Source: an uncultured Armatimonadota bacterium (lineage in GTDB: Bacteria; Armatimonadota; Armatimonadia; Armatimonadales; Armatimonadaceae). Taken from it: 11,760 nucleotides of DNA. Each line of letters starts with the position of its first letter. The first letter of the stretch is position 1. Below the pieces are notes generated by a model. It was not told the origin of the DNA. It saw only the letters and a program-made list of their open reading frames with translations, and searched no databases. Positions 1-6,372 of this stretch are shown here, piece by piece. The stretch covers positions 1 to 11,760 of the forward strand of contig CAIRTT010000251.1 of the NCBI GenBank assembly GCA_903881535.1, in the 5' to 3' direction. The position numbers and the translations under genes were made by a program.

Positions 1-2
1 CG

Positions 3-2060
3 CCCGCTGTCCGTGCGGGTTCTGACGCTACTCAAAACGCTTTGCTTGCCGCCCGCGCTAGCCCTCTTGGGCAAGCAATTGAAGCGCCTATTGCGGCCCG
101 TGCGGCTAGAATTCAAGAAGCCAATGTTGCGCAAAGCTATAAAAATGCTGGTCGAATTGAAGCCGCAAATGAAGGTTATCAAATTGGATTAGTCGCCGAT
201 CCGGCGGCAATGAATCCTACCAAGACTAACAAAATAAAATCTTTTGTAACCGATCCAAAAACGATCAATGATGCTGCGGCCAAAGTTAACGCTGAACAAG
301 TGCCAAAAATTGCACTTAACGAAATGGGCCTGCCGCCCAACACTGCACTGAATTCGGAAGCGCCGTTTGCAGCAGCTAGAGAAGCTGCTAGTGGACCGTA
401 TAAAGAAGTTGCAAAACTTCCCGCAATGACGGCAGCGCCCGAAGTAGTACAGTCGATGAAAAACTTGCGCCCAAGCAAATTGGTGCTTGGTAAAGAACGC
501 GCAGCAGCGTTAAATGAGATTATTGACACATCAATACAAGATATGTCAAACGGGCTTACCGGCGCGGAAACTGTAAAAAGTATTAGTGATCTACGGGCAC
601 AAGCGCAAGCCATCAATAACTCTCAAAAGGCAGGTCATCCAATTCCAGCAAGCGAGCTTGATAAAGTTAACGCTTATCGCGGCATAGCTGACGCGCTGGA
701 ACAGATGATTGAAGACAATGTAACAAACCCAAAACTGCTCAGTGACCTTCGCAATGCCCGCGTAAAAATGGCCAAGATTCATGCGTATGAAGATGCTACT
801 GACTTCAACTCAGGAAAAATTAACCCCTCCAAACTGGCAAAACTTACCGCAGAAAATTCAAGACTGACTGGCGACATTGCTACTATTGGCCGGTTTGCGG
901 GCAATTTTCCAGAAGCGATGGGTTTAACAACGCCAGAGTCAATTGCGGCGATGGCTAACAGGAAACTTAGCAGGACAACATTAAGCGGCGCATTAGGCGC
1001 TGGTATTGGTTCTGCTGTAGGTGCGCCTGTTGCGGGCTTGGCTGCTGGCGCAGCGCTTGGCGAATTAGGCAGCAACGTAATGGCTAACCGAATGGTCAGC
1101 CCTAAGTATCAAGCCGCCCAAGCCATACCCAAAGATTACCGCCCGCCGGTCAATCAACTTACGCCTGCCGACATAAATTATGGTCCTAATCAGTTAGTAC
1201 CATACAACTACGCGCAAACTGCCGAAACGCCTTATCGTCCAAATTGGGCGCCGGGGCAACCCGAGGTTAATTTTCCTCCGTCTGCCCAATATGTGGGGCC
1301 AAATTTTAACCCAACACAAATTTCTGGGCCTGCAGCAGAAGGTACTATGGCTTCCGTAGCGGCAGAGCGCGTTCGTCGGTACAACATAGAAAAAGCGATG
1401 GCTGAAACGCCTATTGAGACACCATCTACGCCGATAAGCCAAATGGCGTCTGCACTTGAACAACGAAACAAATCTCGCGGCCCAGGTTCAGTTATCGAAA
1501 TTGACCCTATAACCGGCAAAATGACAGTCGGCGCTGAAGCCACCGCAGGCATGACGCCTAACATTCAAGTACTTGAAGGTACGGGTAAAACAGCAACGTC
1601 TGCGGCAGAAAAAGCTCTCGCGGGTCAATTTTTCAATATGTCAGCGACTGAAAAAATAGCTTGGTCTAAAAGTCTGTTGGAAGGTATGCCCACCGCGCAA
1701 GGTGAAGCTATCTTTGGCAAACTGTCCCCTGAGAAAATTGCGGCAAGAATGGACGACCGCGCATTTGCTCAAAAGGCCATAGACAAAGCCCGTGAAATGG
1801 CGCAAATGTACGACGACTTGGCCAAGCGTCAGGCAAACGAAACGGCGCGGCGCGATGCGGCCATATTGCGTGAGCAAATGTATGACAAAGCAGACATGAT
1901 GGAAGAAAGTTTGCGTAACCCTCGTCCAGTATCTGGCAAAGGCCAAGGCCCCAAGACCCGAGCAGCACAACGCAATCAACTTGCGCCCGAACAAGAAATC
2001 CAAAACGCATTAGCAAAGCCATTTGAAGTAACCATTCGAGGCATAGGCAGTACAAAATGA
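3..2060 (+). CDS. Large phage virion protein, C-terminal part (possible DNA-ejection/internal protein), cut by left edge
   Basis: The frame is open from the first base, so the true start lies upstream; 685 residues are visible. The TTG at 42 is only an internal Leu codon. No enzyme motif is visible. The N-terminal half is Ala/Lys/Glu-rich and predicted helical. An Ala/Gly-rich hydrophobic stretch (about nt 974-1078, with LGAGIGSAVGAPVAGLAAGA) resembles the membrane-active segments of ejection or internal virion proteins. A Pro/Asn/Tyr-rich linker follows (about nt 1135-1340), then an Ala/Met/charged helical tail. Length, composition and position just before the lysis genes fit a late structural protein. 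The ejection-protein assignment is inference; a tail or capsid-interior protein is equally possible. The stop overlaps the next start as ATGA. Base composition looks more AT-rich than in the replication genes on the right. Confidence 0.75.
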   Translation, partial: PAVRAGSDATQNALLAARASPLGQAIEAPIAARAARIQEANVAQSYKNAGRIEAANEGYQIGLVADPAAMNPTKTNKIKSFVTDPKTINDAAAKVNAEQVPKIALNEMGLPPNTALNSEAPFAAAREAASGPYKEVAKLPAMTAAPEVVQSMKNLRPSKLVLGKERAAALNEIIDTSIQDMSNGLTGAETVKSISDLRAQAQAINNSQKAGHPIPASELDKVNAYRGIADALEQMIEDNVTNPKLLSDLRNARVKMAKIHAYEDATDFNSGKINPSKLAKLTAENSRLTGDIATIGRFAGNFPEAMGLTTPESIAAMANRKLSRTTLSGALGAGIGSAVGAPVAGLAAGAALGELGSNVMANRMVSPKYQAAQAIPKDYRPPVNQLTPADINYGPNQLVPYNYAQTAETPYRPNWAPGQPEVNFPPSAQYVGPNFNPTQISGPAAEGTMASVAAERVRRYNIEKAMAETPIETPSTPISQMASALEQRNKSRGPGSVIEIDPITGKMTVGAEATAGMTPNIQVLEGTGKTATSAAEKALAGQFFNMSATEKIAWSKSLLEGMPTAQGEAIFGKLSPEKIAARMDDRAFAQKAIDKAREMAQMYDDLAKRQANETARRDAAILREQMYDKADMMEESLRNPRPVSGKGQGPKTRAAQRNQLAPEQEIQNALAKPFEVTIRGIGSTK

Positions 2061-2281
2061 TGGATTACCAGATATTCTTTAACTTGGCTGTGGCAGGCGC
2101 AGGGTTTTTTGGTGGATGGATTCTCAACAGAATCTACGTTGCGCTGGACCGGCTCGACAGCGATGTGCGCCACATGCCAGCCCAGTACGTCAGCCGAGAA
2201 GACTATCGGTCTGACATCAAAGACATCCGAGATATGCTAGGCAAGATATTTGACAAACTGGATAACAAAGCAGACAAATGA
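2057..2281 (+). CDS. Small phage protein, N-terminal membrane segment plus charged helix
   Basis: The protein has 74 aa. Residues 5-25 form one hydrophobic segment (FFNLAVAGAGFFGGWILNRI). A charged helical tail follows, with Asp/Arg/Lys periodicity ending in KIFDKLDNKADK, which could form a coiled coil. The topology suggests an inner-membrane anchor with a soluble helical domain. It starts inside the stop of the virion gene (ATGATGG; either ATG at 2057 or 2060 could be used), so it is probably translationally coupled. It belongs to a type of short protein often placed just before lysis genes in phages. No function is known to me; an accessory lysis protein is a guess from position. Its stop abuts the next ATG directly. 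Confidence 0.72.
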   Translation: MMDYQIFFNLAVAGAGFFGGWILNRIYVALDRLDSDVRHMPAQYVSREDYRSDIKDIRDMLGKIFDKLDNKADK

Positions 2282-2545
2282 ATGCGCTGGCTAATACTCC
2301 TCATCCCCCTTTTGCTGGGAGTAAGTACCTCATGCAATGTTGGCGAGTTTAAGATACTTGCGCTTACGGAACACGACCCCAGTAAGCGCAAAGAAGTAAC
2401 GTTAGTCTGGTTGAAGAAGAACGCCAATCAATGCTCACGAGAGCAATTGACGCAGCTCTACAATCACTTTGGGGAATGGCTAGGTTCAAGTGATAATTTT
2501 GAAATCAGAGGGTTGATACATGAACAATACCGAACTAAGAAGTAA
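2282..2545 (+). CDS. Small exported protein of the lysis region, signal peptide or lipoprotein-like
   Basis: The protein has 87 aa. It begins MRW followed by a hydrophobic core (LILLIPLLLG) and then STSC at residues 15-18, which looks like a signal peptide. C18 could be lipidated, but the -3 residue is Ser rather than Leu/Val/Ile, so the lipobox is imperfect. The mature part is polar, with a second Cys (C51) and a conserved-looking end (NHFGEWLGSSDN). It lies directly after the preceding stop, and its 3' end overlaps the next gene by 26 bp. An outer-membrane spanin subunit is one possibility, because spanins are small lipoproteins near the endolysin. However, no overlapping inner-membrane partner in a different frame is obvious, so the role stays open. 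Confidence 0.65.
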   Translation: MRWLILLIPLLLGVSTSCNVGEFKILALTEHDPSKRKEVTLVWLKKNANQCSREQLTQLYNHFGEWLGSSDNFEIRGLIHEQYRTKK

Positions 2546-2756
2546 GCTGACCTTTGTCGTGACAAGCATGGTAGCTGCAACGCTGTGTCTTTGCGTGCTG
2601 GTGATGGTGCTGGCGTTGATTCTTGGCCTATGGGCCGCCGAAGTGGATAACAACGAGATTTTCAAGCTGATAAGCCCCGCATTTCAAACCATTATTGGAG
2701 GCTTCATCGGGTTATTGGCTGGCGTGAAACTGAGCCATGATGAAGATGAGAAGTGA
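2520..2756 (+). CDS. Small membrane protein with two transmembrane segments, holin-like candidate
   Basis: The protein has 78 aa. Two hydrophobic helices are visible: about residues 13-39 (VVTSMVAATLCLCVLVMVLA onward) and about residues 53-69 (AFQTIIGGFIGLLAGV). The ends are polar and charged (MNNTELRSK and SHDEDEK), a topology compatible with a small class II holin or antiholin. A clear Shine-Dalgarno GAGGG (2508-2512) lies 7 nt before the ATG, inside the preceding gene. The stop overlaps the next GTG start as GTGA. A stronger holin candidate, the 3TM protein, sits downstream, so this protein may modulate lysis or be unrelated to it. Confidence 0.7.
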   Translation: MNNTELRSKLTFVVTSMVAATLCLCVLVMVLALILGLWAAEVDNNEIFKLISPAFQTIIGGFIGLLAGVKLSHDEDEK

Positions 2757-2989
2757 TCGATGCAGTCCGTTGGTATCCGATCTTGCCGGTGGTTGGTTAT
2801 CCAACAAAGACAGACCTTGTTGAGCAGAAGATGGAAAAGCACAACGTAGAACAATGCAATCTGGCAAAGTCAGCGATGGCAGAACACAAACTTCATGTGC
2901 TGGAGTTTGAGTTGTATGTCAAACGGGCAGACCAAGCTAAACTGCGGCTTGAGATATTTCAAAATCGAAAGGTAGATTTACTATGCTAG
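2753..2989 (+). CDS. Hypothetical small phage protein, charged helical
   Basis: The protein has 78 aa and begins at GTG, which overlaps the preceding stop (GTGA). It overlaps the holin start by 7 bp at its other end. The N-terminus has a short hydrophobic patch (WYPILPVVGY). The rest is rich in Lys, Glu and Leu with a helical or coiled-coil look (about residues 22-72). I do not recognise a family. Its place between a membrane protein and the holin suggests a lysis-cassette accessory. An inner-membrane spanin-like helix is conceivable but lacks a convincing transmembrane anchor. Confidence 0.6.
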   Translation: MIDAVRWYPILPVVGYPTKTDLVEQKMEKHNVEQCNLAKSAMAEHKLHVLEFELYVKRADQAKLRLEIFQNRKVDLLC

Positions 2990-3369
2990 GACTAGACGCT
3001 ATGTTGGGAATAGGCTCCAAGCTCATTGATAAGCTGATCCCCGATCCCGCTGCCAAAGATGCTGCACGCCTTGAACTGATGAAACTACAGCAGTCGGGTG
3101 AGTTAGCAGCCATGACTGCCCAAACCGAGATCAACAAAGTCGAGGCGGCAAGCAGTAGCATATTCGTTAGCGGCTGGCGTCCAGCAATCGGATGGGTCTG
3201 CGCCTTGGCGATGTGCTATCAGTACCTTGTGCGCCCGTTCATTACCGCCTTCTACCCCGCCCTCACCTTCCCCGGCCTTGACGAAAATCTCTGGCAACTG
3301 ATGATGGGTATGCTGGGGCTGGGCGGCTTACGCACATTTGAGAAGGTCAACAATGTCGCAACTAAGTAA
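2983..3369 (+). CDS. Holin, 3TM GTA-type (holin_3TM family)
   Basis: The 128-aa length fits the family of 3TM holins first described for gene-transfer-agent release. The N-terminus has an amphipathic part (LGIGSKLIDKLIPDP, residues 8-22), a charged helix (AAKDAARLELMKLQQSGEL) and NKVEAASSS. The hallmark FVSGWRPAIGWVCALAMCYQ follows (61-80), continuing into LVRP. Hydrophobic segments are at about 66-83, 84-96 and 104-116. Holins permeabilise or depolarise the inner membrane so that the endolysin can reach peptidoglycan. The endolysin gene starts inside the last codons of this gene (17-bp overlap), as expected for a holin-endolysin pair. The family match is seen directly in the hallmark motif; the exact hole type is not. 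Confidence 0.88.
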   Translation: MLGLDAMLGIGSKLIDKLIPDPAAKDAARLELMKLQQSGELAAMTAQTEINKVEAASSSIFVSGWRPAIGWVCALAMCYQYLVRPFITAFYPALTFPGLDENLWQLMMGMLGLGGLRTFEKVNNVATK

Positions 3370-3784
3370 GCACTTCTCCCTTGCGGAACTGACCCACACG
3401 GATCACCGTGAATTTGATAACACACCGAACGAGGCCGAACTTGAAAACCTTAAACGACTTGCGCAATTCCTTGAAGAAGTTAAAGCCCTCTTGGGAGGCC
3501 GTCCAGTTATGGTTAATTCAGCTTTCAGATCAAAGCTGGTTAATGATGCAGTGGGTAGCCGTGATACTTCTCAGCATCGGCTTGGTACTGCTGTGGACAT
3601 CCGAGTCCCTGAACTGACCCCAGATCAAGTCGTACAGACGATTATTGCGTCAGGTCTTGCCTACGATCAAATCATTAGAGAGTTTGACCGCTGGACGCAC
3701 ATCAGCATCCCTAACACCCCTGAGGCAGCGCCCCGCCGTCAAGCGCTCATCATTGACAAGTCAGGGACACGGCCATACGCCTGA
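3353..3784 (+). CDS. Endolysin, M15_3 family D,D-peptidase
   Basis: This is a 143-aa single-domain peptidoglycan peptidase of the Peptidase_M15_3 type. Expected zinc ligands are visible: H75 in TSQHRLGTAVD, D82 in the same block, and H116 in WTHISIP. The SAFRS block (residues 56-60) is typical of the fold. The family cleaves peptide stems in cell-wall peptidoglycan. No signal peptide is visible, so release would depend on the holin. I chose ATG 3353 over the upstream in-frame TTG at 3338 because AGAAGG (3341-3346) lies 6 nt before it and because MSQLSKHFSLAEL is the usual family N-terminus. The 3' end overlaps the convergent minus-strand gene by 35 bp. Confidence 0.9.
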   Translation: MSQLSKHFSLAELTHTDHREFDNTPNEAELENLKRLAQFLEEVKALLGGRPVMVNSAFRSKLVNDAVGSRDTSQHRLGTAVDIRVPELTPDQVVQTIIASGLAYDQIIREFDRWTHISIPNTPEAAPRRQALIIDKSGTRPYA

Positions 3785-3929
3785 GTTTGCGGTACTTAGC
3801 CCAGGTAGCGTTCTGGGTGCGCTTGAAACCTTCCAAATGCAGTTGTTTGTAAGCCTGCGCCCTATTGGGTGCATTCAGAACAATATGCTCCTCTATGCAA
3901 CTCCAAAACTCTATTTTCGGGCGGGGCAT
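3750..3929 (-). CDS. Hypothetical 59-aa phage protein, end of the leftward operon
   Basis: This is the last gene of the minus-strand operon. The ATG at 3929 is preceded by AAGG 6 nt upstream and lies inside the preceding gene (19-bp overlap). The protein is basic and helical, with blocks such as APNRAQAYKQLHLEGF and WAKYRKLRRM, suggesting a small nucleic-acid-binding or HTH-like peptide; this is inference only. A longer version could begin at TTG 3959. Its end runs 35 bp into the 3' end of the endolysin gene on the other strand. No stop-proof homology is known to me, so the coding call rests on operon continuity and ribosome-binding signals. Confidence 0.55.
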   Translation of the reverse strand: MPRPKIEFWSCIEEHIVLNAPNRAQAYKQLHLEGFKRTQNATWAKYRKLRRMAVSLTCQ

Positions 3930-4117
3930 TCTCGGCCTTGGTTGCAATGATTCGTACAAGGTGGGCAGACATTCTTGTGGTGCTGGATGTCGGCTGCTGA
4001 TGCATCTCGGTCAATGAATTCGTCATCGTTCAGCCAAGTCCTAAGTATTAACCGCTTGCGCCAGCCGGTCACGGCTTTGATAGCGTCAAATGCTTCGTCT
4101 TCAGGTTCTTTAATCAT
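3911..4117 (-). CDS. Hypothetical 68-aa protein with C-terminal Cys cluster
   Basis: The N-terminal part is charged and helical (about residues 1-36). The C-terminus carries four Cys (51, 54, 58, 64) spaced C-x2-C-x3-C-x5-C, in CPPCTNHCNQGRECP. This spacing could hold one zinc ion, as in a zinc knuckle, but I cannot assign a family. The ATG overlaps the stop of the HTH gene as ATGA, with AAGGAG about 8 nt upstream inside that gene, so it is probably coupled. A small regulatory or DNA-associated protein is plausible from size and neighbours. Confidence 0.65.
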   Translation of the reverse strand: MIKEPEDEAFDAIKAVTGWRKRLILRTWLNDDEFIDRDASAADIQHHKNVCPPCTNHCNQGRECPARK

Positions 4118-4299
4118 GTTTGTTTCTCCTTAAACCATTTGATTACTGCTTCTTTGTTGTAAAACCGTTTTTCTTTTCTCGGTGTCAGGACTGGCCTTGG
4201 GCCAGCCTTGTCAGTAGCGATTAGCGCCGTCAGATGCCGGTGCGGAACGCCCAACTCCTGCGCTATCTCCCACAGTTGCCAAAGAGGTGGGCGGTTCAC
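4114..4299 (-). CDS. Small helix-turn-helix protein (AlpA/excisionase-like)
   Basis: The 61-aa protein looks like a compact winged HTH of the MerR/AlpA/excisionase kind. The helix block LWEIAQELGVPHRHLTALI (residues 9-27) reads like HTH helices. A basic turn follows, then RFYNKEAVIKWFKEKQ at the end, the usual place of the short wing and closing helix. Such proteins bind DNA as transcription regulators or directionality factors. The start is GTG, overlapping the preceding stop as GTGA. No integrase is in the window, so an excisionase role cannot be argued. An autoregulator of the divergent promoter region at 6620-6706 is a testable possibility, not something the sequence shows. Confidence 0.68.
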   Translation of the reverse strand: MNRPPLWQLWEIAQELGVPHRHLTALIATDKAGPRPVLTPRKEKRFYNKEAVIKWFKEKQT

Positions 4300-4448
4300 A
4301 TCAAGTCCCTGTACGCCTTGATGGCGGTCTTAAGGTCACGGGTAAGCTGCTGGATAATGTCGTCTTGCTCACACAATTTATCGTAGCACTCACGCGCAAA
4401 CTTGGCCAGCGTGGCCTGCTCCCATGCTTCAAAGTTAGGCCGGTCCAT
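4296..4448 (-). CDS. Hypothetical 50-aa helical phage protein
   Basis: This short gene reads MDRPNFEAWEQATLAKFARE and continues to a helical C-terminus with DIIQQLTRDLKTAIKAYRDL. The ATG at 4448 has GGAG at 4462-4459 upstream. It starts 14 bp inside the preceding gene and its TGA overlaps the next GTG (GTGA). The heptad-like spacing of Ile/Leu in residues 24-50 suggests a coiled coil or a small dimerisation helix. Function is unknown. The frame fills what would otherwise be a gap between two well-supported genes, which strengthens the call. Confidence 0.68.
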   Translation of the reverse strand: MDRPNFEAWEQATLAKFARECYDKLCEQDDIIQQLTRDLKTAIKAYRDLM

Positions 4449-4599
4449 TTTTAAACAACTCCACATATTGCTTGGGCATAGCGGCTAAGAACTGGCGCAG
4501 CCGGTCAGCGCCGCCCCAGGCTTGAAATGCCTCCCACTGACTGTCCGACATGCGAATTTGGCGAGGGTTCAGCGGCTCTGGCGGCTTAGGGCGTGGCAT
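4435..4599 (-). CDS. Hypothetical 54-aa phage protein
   Basis: The best start is ATG 4599: a strong GGAGG (4610-4606) lies 6 nt upstream. A longer in-frame reading upstream covers the preceding gene in another frame and looks non-coding. The protein begins MPRPKPPEPLNPRQIRMSDS and continues WEAFQAWGGADRLRQFL: a Pro/Arg-rich head, then an acidic-aromatic helix. The RMSDxxWxxFxxxGGAxxLR pattern recurs in small phage proteins from memory, but I know no function. It might be a small DNA-binding or adaptor protein. It overlaps both neighbours by about 14 bp. Confidence 0.66.
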   Translation of the reverse strand: MPRPKPPEPLNPRQIRMSDSQWEAFQAWGGADRLRQFLAAMPKQYVELFKNGPA

Positions 4600-4768
4600 G
4601 ACGCACCTCCGGCATCGGTGGCTTGCTCTCAGACGGTGGGACCCAGCCGTACTCACGCCACAGCGCCTGCACATCCGATCCGCGCTTGAAGTTAAAGTCC
4701 TTATCATCTAAGCCCCTACGGGGGTAGGTGATCCGTGTGCCCTCGGGCGGTGTCCAATTGATAGTCAT
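4586..4768 (-). CDS. Hypothetical 60-aa phage protein
   Basis: The ATG at 4768 overlaps the preceding stop (ATGA), with GGAGG about 10 nt upstream. The protein is rich in Trp, Pro and Tyr (MTINWTPPEGTRITYPRRGL and DVQALWREYGWVPPSE), suggesting a small compact fold rather than a coiled coil. I recognise no catalytic motif and assign no role. It is embedded in an unbroken chain of overlapping genes behind the helicase, which is the main support that it is translated. Confidence 0.66.
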   Translation of the reverse strand: MTINWTPPEGTRITYPRRGLDDKDFNFKRGSDVQALWREYGWVPPSESKPPMPEVRHATP

Positions 4769-4956
4769 GGCTTAGTTGCCTCCTGTAAAAGTTCAATACG
4801 CTCTCTTGCTACTCTCAAAGTGTTGTAGCGCTGGTGCAAGCGCTGCAATACAGCAGCCCGTTTGTCGTTGCGCCTCTCGTGCGCCAGCATCTCCAAGACC
4901 TTACCCTCGTCCAGCGTTCGCAAGGCGCTGTTAAGGCTTCTCCATGTGTGCTGCAA
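4765..4956 (-). CDS. Hypothetical 63-aa helical phage protein, TTG start
   Basis: The protein is Leu/Arg/Glu-rich and predicted fully helical. Its blocks KVLEMLAHERRNDKRAAVL and RLHQRYNTLRVARERIELL look like two antiparallel helices. I chose TTG 4956 because GGAGG (4967-4963) lies exactly 6 nt upstream; another TTG at 4974 would add six residues but has no comparable site. The start lies 26 bp inside the preceding 53-aa gene. The RLHQRYxxLRxxRER pattern is familiar from small phage proteins near replication genes, but no role is known to me. Confidence 0.65.
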   Translation of the reverse strand: MQHTWRSLNSALRTLDEGKVLEMLAHERRNDKRAAVLQRLHQRYNTLRVARERIELLQEATKP

Positions 4957-5092
4957 TTTTGGCCTCCAGTTCAAGAATGGTTATTTTGATACGGTCCAGA
5001 CTGCGCTTGGCCGCATTGGCCTCACGCACGCTGATCCGCAACTCGGCCTTAGCGGCCTTGAGTTTGGTTTTCCATAGGGTAATTCGGTTCAC
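4931..5092 (-). CDS. Hypothetical 53-aa coiled-coil protein following the helicase
   Basis: This short gene begins at GTG 5092, which overlaps the helicase TGA stop (GTGA), so it is almost certainly translated by coupling to the helicase. It starts MNRITLWKTKLKAAKAELRI and ends in TILELEAKIAAHMEKP. Leu/Ile/Ala positions follow a heptad-like pattern from residue 6 to 47 with alternating Lys/Arg and Glu, as in a short coiled coil. Close coupling suggests a helicase partner or stoichiometry-linked accessory, which is inference. The gene closes the gap of about 115 bp between the helicase and the next gene. Confidence 0.68.
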   Translation of the reverse strand: MNRITLWKTKLKAAKAELRISVREANAAKRSLDRIKITILELEAKIAAHMEKP

Positions 5093-6372
5093 TTGAGTTC
5101 CTCCATTGCAATATCACTGATGGCACGCTTGTCTTGCAGTGCCGCATAAATTCTCTCATCCACAGTCTTAAGGGTCGTCATCACATACACCCAGACCGCA
5201 TTTTTCTGACCGCTGCGGTGCAGGCGGCCAATCGTTTGCTCGTAGAGTTCAAGCGACCACGGCAGAGACAAAAAGACCATGTTGCAGCCGCCATGCTGGA
5301 GGTTTAGCCCGTGGCCTGCCGACTTTGGATGCACCAGCAGCATCTCGATCTTGCCTGCGTTCCAGCGCTCAATCGCCTTGGTGTCGTCTAGCGTCTGCGC
5401 CTTTGGATAGCGGCGTTTGAGTTCAGCCAACTCCTCCTGGTAGGTGTAGGCAATGATGGTGTTGGCCCGTTGGTTCTCAGCAAGCAGCTCGTCCAGCCGG
5501 TCAAACTTGTGGCTGCTAAACCAGATGCTCGAATTGGCGTCATAGACAAACCCGCTGGCCATCTGTTGCAACTTGCCGGTGACAACGCCTGCGTTGAGCG
5601 CAACCGCCTTGGCCGTTGGAAACTCCACCACAAAATCTTTCTTCATCTTGTTGTAGTGCGTCAGGTCCATCGCGCACATGACAGGTACAATGTTCAGCGA
5701 CGGCAACGTATAGTCCCCCGCCTCCAAGACAAATGTGGCAGGCTTAATCACGGCCATGACCTTCTCAAGGGAGCCTACTCGGGGTGCCCATTCGCCGTAC
5801 TCTTTGTTAATCAGGACAAAATACTGCTGCTGAAACGCGCCTTTAGACCGGCCCAAAAGGGACTGGTCAACGATCTTGCATTGCCCAAAGACATCTTCCA
5901 AACCGTTGCTGGTAAAGCTGCCAGTCAGGCCCCAGCGAATAGGGCAGTCCAGCACCTTGTGCAGGGCCTTGAACCTTGCGCCAGAGGGGTTTTTAAGGCG
6001 CGTGAGTTCGTCAAACACCACGGCGTCAAAGTCCAGCGTTTGCTTGGCCAGCCACTGCAAATTGTCGTAATTGGTTACAACCACTTGGGCGCTTGAGCTA
6101 AGGGATGCTAGGCGCTGCTTGATGCTACCAACACAGACCGACAGGCTCATCTGGTGCGCCCACAGCTTTTGCTCGACAGGCCATACATCGGTACAGACGC
6201 GCTTGGGGGCCAGCACTAAAAAGCGCTTGGCGTAGCCGCCGTCCAGCATGGCCTGCATGGCCGTCAGCGTGATGGCAGTCTTGCCAGCCCCCACAGGGGC
6301 GAGAATCATCGCTCTGTCGTTCTCAAAGAGAAAGTCAGCAGCTTGGTTCTGATAGGGACGCAATCCAACCAT
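5089..6372 (-). CDS. SF2 DNA helicase/translocase, SNF2-like
   Basis: The 427-aa protein carries the two RecA-like domains of superfamily 2. Residues, counted from the chosen start, are: Q-motif region GLRPYQ (3-8); Walker A APVGAGKT (25-32); VLAPKRV (53-59); motif II as FDELTRLKN (120-128), i.e. DELT instead of DEAH; motif III LTGSF (149-153); motif V SAGHGLNLQ (351-359); and motif VI QTIGRLHRSGQ (379-389), the SNF2-type signature. It is an ATP-driven translocase on DNA; in phages of this type it accompanies a VRR-NUC nuclease and likely serves replication or recombination. I chose ATG 6372 because AAGGAG (6385-6380) sits 7 nt upstream; the ATGs at 6402 and 6378 lack a well-spaced site. The start overlaps the VRR-NUC gene by 38 bp. 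Confidence 0.9.
   Translation of the reverse strand: MVGLRPYQNQAADFLFENDRAMILAPVGAGKTAITLTAMQAMLDGGYAKRFLVLAPKRVCTDVWPVEQKLWAHQMSLSVCVGSIKQRLASLSSSAQVVVTNYDNLQWLAKQTLDFDAVVFDELTRLKNPSGARFKALHKVLDCPIRWGLTGSFTSNGLEDVFGQCKIVDQSLLGRSKGAFQQQYFVLINKEYGEWAPRVGSLEKVMAVIKPATFVLEAGDYTLPSLNIVPVMCAMDLTHYNKMKKDFVVEFPTAKAVALNAGVVTGKLQQMASGFVYDANSSIWFSSHKFDRLDELLAENQRANTIIAYTYQEELAELKRRYPKAQTLDDTKAIERWNAGKIEMLLVHPKSAGHGLNLQHGGCNMVFLSLPWSLELYEQTIGRLHRSGQKNAVWVYVMTTLKTVDERIYAALQDKRAISDIAMEELK

Noticed and set aside
42..44. TTG as start of the first gene
   Set aside because: The frame is open through the first base of the window and no ribosome-binding site precedes it, so it is an internal Leu codon of a truncated gene.
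3799..3816. CCCAG/CTGGG hairpin just after the endolysin stop, as a terminator
   Set aside because: The stem has only 5 bp with an 8-nt loop and no T-run on either strand; it also lies within the coding end of the minus-strand gene.
5470..6096. 208-aa plus-strand open frame opposite the helicase
   Set aside because: It is a shadow of the helicase coding strand, whose motifs are unambiguous; no family features are seen.
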